Shown in pieces: positions 50,797 through 55,568 of a stretch of 55,568 nt of DNA (position 1 is the stretch's first letter; the number at the start of each line of letters is the position of its first letter). Both the position numbers and the translations under genes were made by a program. Where the stretch lies: the NCBI GenBank assembly GCA_013426805.1, contig JACDZG010000040.1, positions 1 through 55,568 on the forward strand. The letters are read 5' to 3'. This DNA is from Chromatiaceae bacterium (GTDB taxonomy: Bacteria > Pseudomonadota > Gammaproteobacteria > Chromatiales > Chromatiaceae). The notes beneath the pieces were generated by a model. That model saw nothing but the letters and a program-made list of their open reading frames with translations, was not told the DNA's origin and did no database searches.

Positions 50797-53121
50797 ATGG
50801 CTGATTTCAGGGACCTCTCCGACCACGCGCTGAGCGACCTGCTCGCTGCCCTGCGCCGCGAGACCCTGGATCGAGCCGATCATGGCCGCGTGGTCCAGGA
50901 TCTGCAAGTCCACCAGATCGAGCTGGAGATGCAGAACCGTGAACTGCGCGAGGCGCAGCAGGCCTTGGAGGAATCCCGCGACACCTATGCGGATCTCTAC
51001 GACTTTGCCCCGGTTGCCTATGCCACCCTCACCCGCCAGGGCCAGGTCACGCGGATGAACCTCACCGCTGCCGAGTTGTTGGGGGTGCACCGGGGACAGA
51101 CCCCGCACTTGTTCCTGGCGGCGCGGCTCGCCCCGGGAGACGGGCGCGTCCTGCTCTGCGCCCTCGCGCGGGTGCTGGAATCGGGTGAGGAGGAGGCGAT
51201 CGAGGTCGGCTTGGGGCGCCCGCCGCGGCCGCGGCGCGACCTGCGACTGGTCATCCGCCGCGAGCGCCGACCCCCCCCGGGGGCGGTGCCGGCGCAGTGC
51301 CGCTGCGCTCTCTTTGAGATCACCGAGATCCGCCAGGCACAGGCCGCCGTGCTGGCCCAGCAGCGTTTCCTCCAGTCGATCATCGACGGGGTGGCGGACC
51401 CCATCCTGGTCATCGGCACCGACTACCGGATTCTGCTGATGAACATGGCGGCGCGGCAGGCGGCGGGTGCGTCGGCCGCGACCACTGCCGGGCTGACCTG
51501 CCACCGCGCCACCCACGGCAGCGACAGCCCCTGCGACAGCGCGGATCACCCCTGTCCGGTGCGTCAGGTCCTCGCCGGCGGGACAGCAGTGACGGTGATC
51601 CATCGCCATCGGGGGGCCGACGGGCAGCCCCGTTGGATCGAATTGATCGGCTCGCCCCTGCGCGACGCCACCGGCACGGTCATCGGCGTGATCGAGTCCG
51701 CGCGCGATATTACCGCGCACCTGGCGCTGACCGAACGGCTCCAGGAGCGTGAAGTGCAACTGGAGCACCTGGCCCAGCACGACCCGCTCACCGGACTGCC
51801 GAACCGGCTCTTGTTCACCGACCGCCTGCACCAGGCGATCCTGCAGGCCCATCGCGAGCACCGCGGCGTCGCCCTGCTCTTCATTGACCTGGACGGCTTC
51901 AAGTCGATCAACGACAGCCTGGGTCACCCCGCCGGGGACCAGGTCCTGCAGCAGGCCGCCGCGCGTATGCGCGCCCTGGTGCGCGAGGGCGATACGGTCG
52001 CCCGCCTGGGCGGGGACGAATTCACGATCATCATCGGCGCTTTGGAGCAGGACAACGACGCCGGGCTGGTCGCTCACAAACTCATCGAGGCCTTCCGCCA
52101 GCCCTTCACGGTGACGGCGCGATCACTCTATGTGACCGCCAGCATCGGCATCAGCCTCTTTCCCCAAGACGGCACCGCGGTCGACACCCTGATCCGCAAC
52201 GCCGACGCGGCCATGTACCGGGCCAAGGACCAGGGCCGCGACACCTTGCGCTTCTACACCGAGGACATGACGGCGCGCGCCTTCGCCCAGGTCGCCATGG
52301 AGAGCGACCTGCGCCAGGCGCTGGCCCGCGGGGAGTTCGTGCTTCACTATCAGCCCGAGATCGAACTGGCGACGGGCCGGATCGCCGGCCTGGAGGCCCT
52401 GATCCGCTGGCAGCATCCGGAGCGGGGCCTGGTCGGGCCTGATCAGTTCATCCCGCTCGCCGAATCCACCGGGCTCATCGTGCCGATCAGCGCCTGGGTG
52501 GTGCGCACTGCCGCCGCCCAGATGAAGCAGTGGCGTGATCAGGGGTTCCTGGCGGACGCGGCGGTCTGGGTCAACCTGTCCAGCCGCGACTTGCAGAACC
52601 GGGGACTGGCCGAGGCTATCGAGGGCATGATCCGCGAGGTCGGGCTGGATCCCCGCGCCCTGGCGGTGGAGATCACCGAGACCTGGATCATGGCCAACCC
52701 GGAGTCGGCGGCCGGCAACATCCAGCGCCTCCAGACGCTCGGGATCGAGGTCGGAATCGACGACTTCGGCACCGGCTACTCGTCGCTCGCCGCACTCAAG
52801 CAACTGGCGGTGAGCGAGCTCAAGATCGACCGGTCATTCGTGGCCGGGCTCCCGGAGGACGCCGCGGGTTGCGCCATCGCCCGTGCGGTCATCGCCCTCA
52901 GCCAGGCGCTGGGAATCAAGGTGGTCGCCGAGGGCGTCGAAACCCAGGCCCAGGCGGATTTCCTCAAGCGCGAGGGGTGCCGGATTGCTCAGGGTTACCT
53001 GTTCAGCCGGCCGCTTCCGAAGACGGAGTTCGCGGCCTATGTCCGCGACCAGACCGCGGCACTGCCTGATCTGCCCGCGGTCACTGGCGGCCCGGATGCT
53101 GCGGGTCCGCGGCCACGCTGA
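50797..53121 (+). CDS. PAS-PAS-GGDEF-EAL cyclic-di-GMP signalling protein
   Basis: The 774-residue protein has an N-terminal helical segment (3-55), a PAS domain (about 60-170) and a second PAS (about 190-315). A diguanylate cyclase domain has intact GGDEF at 405-409, and an EAL phosphodiesterase domain (about 500-750) has LEALIRW, an ITETWIM stretch and DDFGTGYSS. Both active-site motifs look intact, so the net effect on cyclic-di-GMP depends on sensory control. The ATG at 50797 (GGAG upstream) is chosen over a TTG at 50746. There are no TM segments, so it should be cytosolic. Confidence 0.92.
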   Translation: MADFRDLSDHALSDLLAALRRETLDRADHGRVVQDLQVHQIELEMQNRELREAQQALEESRDTYADLYDFAPVAYATLTRQGQVTRMNLTAAELLGVHRGQTPHLFLAARLAPGDGRVLLCALARVLESGEEEAIEVGLGRPPRPRRDLRLVIRRERRPPPGAVPAQCRCALFEITEIRQAQAAVLAQQRFLQSIIDGVADPILVIGTDYRILLMNMAARQAAGASAATTAGLTCHRATHGSDSPCDSADHPCPVRQVLAGGTAVTVIHRHRGADGQPRWIELIGSPLRDATGTVIGVIESARDITAHLALTERLQEREVQLEHLAQHDPLTGLPNRLLFTDRLHQAILQAHREHRGVALLFIDLDGFKSINDSLGHPAGDQVLQQAAARMRALVREGDTVARLGGDEFTIIIGALEQDNDAGLVAHKLIEAFRQPFTVTARSLYVTASIGISLFPQDGTAVDTLIRNADAAMYRAKDQGRDTLRFYTEDMTARAFAQVAMESDLRQALARGEFVLHYQPEIELATGRIAGLEALIRWQHPERGLVGPDQFIPLAESTGLIVPISAWVVRTAAAQMKQWRDQGFLADAAVWVNLSSRDLQNRGLAEAIEGMIREVGLDPRALAVEITETWIMANPESAAGNIQRLQTLGIEVGIDDFGTGYSSLAALKQLAVSELKIDRSFVAGLPEDAAGCAIARAVIALSQALGIKVVAEGVETQAQADFLKREGCRIAQGYLFSRPLPKTEFAAYVRDQTAALPDLPAVTGGPDAAGPRPR

Positions 53122-53138
53122 CAAAACTTTACGCTGCG

Positions 53139-53321
53139 ATGCAACTCTCGAACGGCTCACTGGCGGACCTGCTCGACGCGCTGCGCCGCGAGGCGCGCTA
53201 CCCCTCCGACCACGCGCGCGTGCTTCATGACCTGCAAGTTCACCAGATCGAATTGGAAATGCAAAACCGCGACCGGACCCCGCCCGCGACCATGCCATGC
53301 GGTGCAGTCGGAGCACCGTAA
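53139..53321 (+). pseudogene. Truncated duplicate of the GGDEF-EAL gene 5' end
   Basis: The first 43 codons (LSNGSLADLLDALRREARYP, then VLHDLQVHQIELEMQNRD) repeat residues 5-50 of the protein starting at 50797 (LSDHALSDLLAALRRETLDR, VVQDLQVHQIELEMQNRE). The similarity then stops abruptly. It lies 17 bp after that gene's stop. It is a partial tandem duplicate, not a complete gene. Confidence 0.75.
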
Positions 53322-53473
53322 TGTTAGCATCGAGCGACCGCTCAGTTGGCGTTGACCGCCCGACCGGATTCCCGGACCGAGTCTGATTGCCGCCGCAAGC
53401 GGGGTTTGATGATGGCCGGAAGTGACCAAGGGCGTTGCGCGCTTCGGCAAACCAACGGACCGAGACCCACCGC

Positions 53474-55438
53474 ATGTATGCAACTCCCGAGACCGACGAT
53501 GGCTGGATCACGGCGATCCGCGAACCAGACGGCGAGGCCCTGGTGGTGGAGGCACGCTTCGCCCTGCCGCGCCGCTTCCGCGAGCTGGTCCGCGGGCGCG
53601 AATCCGAACTGGTGTTCGCGGCGCGCAGCCGCCTGGCGCGGCTCGGCATCAACATCACCCCCTTGGGTGAGCCGGTCTTCAACGGACGCTCCTGCGACCT
53701 GCGGCTGAGCGTCGTCGCCGCCATCCGCGCCTACGGCATGGCCGAGCATCTGGAACGGCTGATCACGGCCGGACTGCGGGTGGGGCGGCTGGTCTACTGC
53801 CCGCGCGATACGCGGCTCTCCTCGACCGAGATTCACGGCCTGATTCAAGACAATCAGATTCAGGTGCCGACCGGCTTCTCGTTGGACGCCCACGGGTACC
53901 TCATCCTGCGTCCGCAGCAGCAGGTCTTCCGCTTCCGCAAGCCGTTGACCTTTCAAGAGGTGAACGCCGTCGCCTACCACGCGGACGGCAAGGAACTGCT
54001 CAACCGCCTCCAGGTTCGCACCATGGTGGACAACATCGAGCTGCTGCCCAATGACGGGCTGGTGACGGCCTGCTCCATGTTCCTGCATCGGCATTACGTG
54101 GTGCTCCAGAACCTGGACGACTCACTCGGCTTTCACCTCCAGGCCACGGTGCTGGACCCGGTCTCCACCCGCGGCACCAACATCTATCTGGAGTTCATCA
54201 ACCGCTCCGATCAACTCATCGTCAACCCTACAGTCGCCGCCACCGTGCACGAGGCCGTGCATTCGGAGCCGCAGCGCCACTATTGGCATGGCGGGCCCAA
54301 GCCGCTGCCGGCTGCCGCGGAACCGGAGTACCGATCACTCTTGCAGGTCTTCGACCGGCTGGAGGGCTCGCCGTTGTTGGTGCCGGGCTGCCACCGCCTG
54401 ATGGCCGCGACCACCGACCCCGCCGCCCTGCTCGCGGGCGGCATGCCGGAGTTGCTCTGCGGCCGGTCGGATAACCCGGGGAACCCGCGGGTGCAGCCGG
54501 ATCCCCAGAGCGACGCCGACCCATCGTCCGTGCTCGATGAGCCGATCGACTGTGCCGGAACCGGACCGCTCGCCGACCTGCCGGACGGTGCCGGAGCGAC
54601 CCTGCTGCTCGGCTACTTCCCCAACCTGATCGAACACACCGAGATCTGCGCCGCCGCGCTGCGCCGGCAGATCGCGCGCATCGTCTTCCGCCGCGCCTCC
54701 TTCGAGCACGGGGTCTTCCTGTCCGACCGTGACCACGGCCGCCTGGCGGACTACGAGGGTCTGGGCGTCGAGGTCTACTGGTGCAACGAGGCACGCGGCC
54801 ATGTGGTGCGGCATGTCTTCCGCGGCCTGCGCGGCTACTTCACCGCGCCGGACATGGTGGACCGTTTCCGCTCCACCCTGGTGTTCGCCATCTATGGCTC
54901 GATCAAGCCGCTGAGTGAACCCGAGATCGCCTGCACCGAGCGGCTGATCACCAACCTGCGAGGACTCTTCGGCAGCGACATCGGCATTCTCACCGGCGGC
55001 GGACCCGGGTCCATGCAGCAGGTCACCGCCACCGCCCACCGACTCGGCCTGATGGTCGGCTCCAGCTTCATCGAGACCATGGATCAGGAGACCAACAAGA
55101 GTGCCGATTTCTACCAGACCTTTCAGGCACGCAGCCGCCAGTCGCGACAACGCTGGTTCGAGATCGCGAGCTTCCACCTGTTTCTGATCGGCGGTGTCGG
55201 CACCCTGGAAGAAATCGGACTCACCCTCACCGACATGAAGCTCGGGGTCATCGAGTCCAGTCCCATCGTCTTCCTGGACAGTTCGGGCGGGGATTTCTAC
55301 TGGCAGGGACTCAAAGACCAGTTCACGCGCATGGCACGCGCGGGGCGGATGCCGACGTCATTGCTGGACAACATCCTGATGACCGCCGATCCGGATGAGG
55401 TGCCGCGGTTCTACAAGAAGGCGCTGCGGTTGGGATAG
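53474..55438 (+). CDS. LOG-family (lysine-decarboxylase-like) protein with long N-terminal extension
   Basis: The 654-residue protein ends in a LOG-type nucleotide-binding domain (about 470-650): GGGPGSMQQVTATAHRLG near 507 and IGGVGTLEEIGLTLTDMK near 572, the PGGxGTxxE-type motif with Ile for the first Pro. LOG enzymes remove the ribose-phosphate from nucleoside monophosphates. The first 450 residues have no motif I recognise. A Ser/Pro-rich linker lies around 345-380. The length far exceeds simple LOG proteins (about 190-250 residues), and the extension does not look like that of PpnN. The ATG at 53474 is the likely start. Confidence 0.75.
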   Translation: MYATPETDDGWITAIREPDGEALVVEARFALPRRFRELVRGRESELVFAARSRLARLGINITPLGEPVFNGRSCDLRLSVVAAIRAYGMAEHLERLITAGLRVGRLVYCPRDTRLSSTEIHGLIQDNQIQVPTGFSLDAHGYLILRPQQQVFRFRKPLTFQEVNAVAYHADGKELLNRLQVRTMVDNIELLPNDGLVTACSMFLHRHYVVLQNLDDSLGFHLQATVLDPVSTRGTNIYLEFINRSDQLIVNPTVAATVHEAVHSEPQRHYWHGGPKPLPAAAEPEYRSLLQVFDRLEGSPLLVPGCHRLMAATTDPAALLAGGMPELLCGRSDNPGNPRVQPDPQSDADPSSVLDEPIDCAGTGPLADLPDGAGATLLLGYFPNLIEHTEICAAALRRQIARIVFRRASFEHGVFLSDRDHGRLADYEGLGVEVYWCNEARGHVVRHVFRGLRGYFTAPDMVDRFRSTLVFAIYGSIKPLSEPEIACTERLITNLRGLFGSDIGILTGGGPGSMQQVTATAHRLGLMVGSSFIETMDQETNKSADFYQTFQARSRQSRQRWFEIASFHLFLIGGVGTLEEIGLTLTDMKLGVIESSPIVFLDSSGGDFYWQGLKDQFTRMARAGRMPTSLLDNILMTADPDEVPRFYKKALRLG

Positions 55439-55568
55439 GCACGAAGACTCAATAAGCGGCAACCCATCCTTGATCGGTGTTCCGGCCGTAGGGTGGACAA
55501 GCGCGAGCCGCAGTCCAACCCGTAGGAGCCCGCTTGCGGGCGACGGGTGGGGCACAATGACGCGATTC
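55439..55568. other. Window end, repeat-like intergenic DNA
   Basis: This end contains GTAGGGTGGACAAGCG and TAGGAGCCCGCTTGCGGGCGAC, short palindromic intergenic motifs. No gene start is supported before the window ends. Confidence 0.4.

Noticed and set aside
1-55568. tRNA, rRNA, riboswitch or complete insertion sequence
   Set aside because: No cloverleaf with CCA-type end, rRNA segment, known aptamer pattern or transposase with DDE motif was recognised by eye; a tRNA/Rfam scan would be needed to exclude them fully.

Overview
The window is high-GC DNA from what looks like a gammaproteobacterium, most probably a purple sulfur bacterium (Chromatiaceae-like). This rests on the yebC-ruvC-ruvA order, lrgAB, the GGDEF/EAL and CheB-CheR sensors, and the many palindromic repeats. 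It is an inference from gene content, not a phylogeny. Most of the window is accessory DNA; only yebC, ruvC and ruvA are clear housekeeping genes. No rRNA, tRNA, CRISPR array or complete insertion sequence was seen.

Region 1 (1-13 kb) is a defence and conflict island on the minus strand. It holds a PIN-type toxin-antitoxin pair, then a four-gene operon that reads as a vWA-MoxR-VMAP ternary conflict system: a small membrane protein, a caspase-VMAP protein, a MoxR AAA+ ATPase, and a vWA/GTPase/FGE-fold protein. Next come an AlbA_2/HATPase gene with a one-base frameshift, a PHP-plus-SMC-like ATPase and a ribbon-helix-helix antitoxin-like gene. lrgA-lrgB (13.3-14.4 kb) follow on the plus strand.

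Region 2 (14.5-36.9 kb) is the most unusual part. A response regulator fused to an AraC DNA-binding domain lies at one edge and a membrane histidine kinase at the other. Between them are a GH25 lysozyme, a multi-spanning membrane protein, a methyltransferase whose first 420 residues match the fused borosin (OphMA/SonM-type peptide alpha-N-methyltransferase) architecture, a family of one-TM coiled-coil proteins (two of them degraded), two large paralogous TM proteins (one with an Asp-X repeat of about 75 residues), a B-lectin protein and a GH19 endolysin-like enzyme. Six promoters in this region, on both strands, share two 14-bp direct repeats with a 21-bp period and a -10-like hexamer 23-24 bp further on. 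This is the geometry expected for an AraC-type activator, so the locus looks like one regulon. The regulator lies in one of the target operons.

Region 3 (37-40.2 kb) has ruvA, ruvC and yebC (no ruvB beside them), a small ORF and higBA. Region 4 (40.3-47 kb) is a second defence/toxin-antitoxin stretch: a nuclease-NACHT protein, vapBC whose toxin tail is replaced by a repeat, a PIN protein with a small partner, a higA remnant, and a SEFIR/ATPase-nuclease chimera with a palindromic repeat in frame at its junction. Region 5 (47.5-55.4 kb) has a CheB-CheR-PAS protein divergent from a PAS-GGDEF-EAL protein, a duplicated fragment of the latter, and a LOG-family protein with a long N-terminal extension.

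Several frameshifts fall in short G/C homopolymers, so some broken genes may be sequencing errors rather than real pseudogenes.
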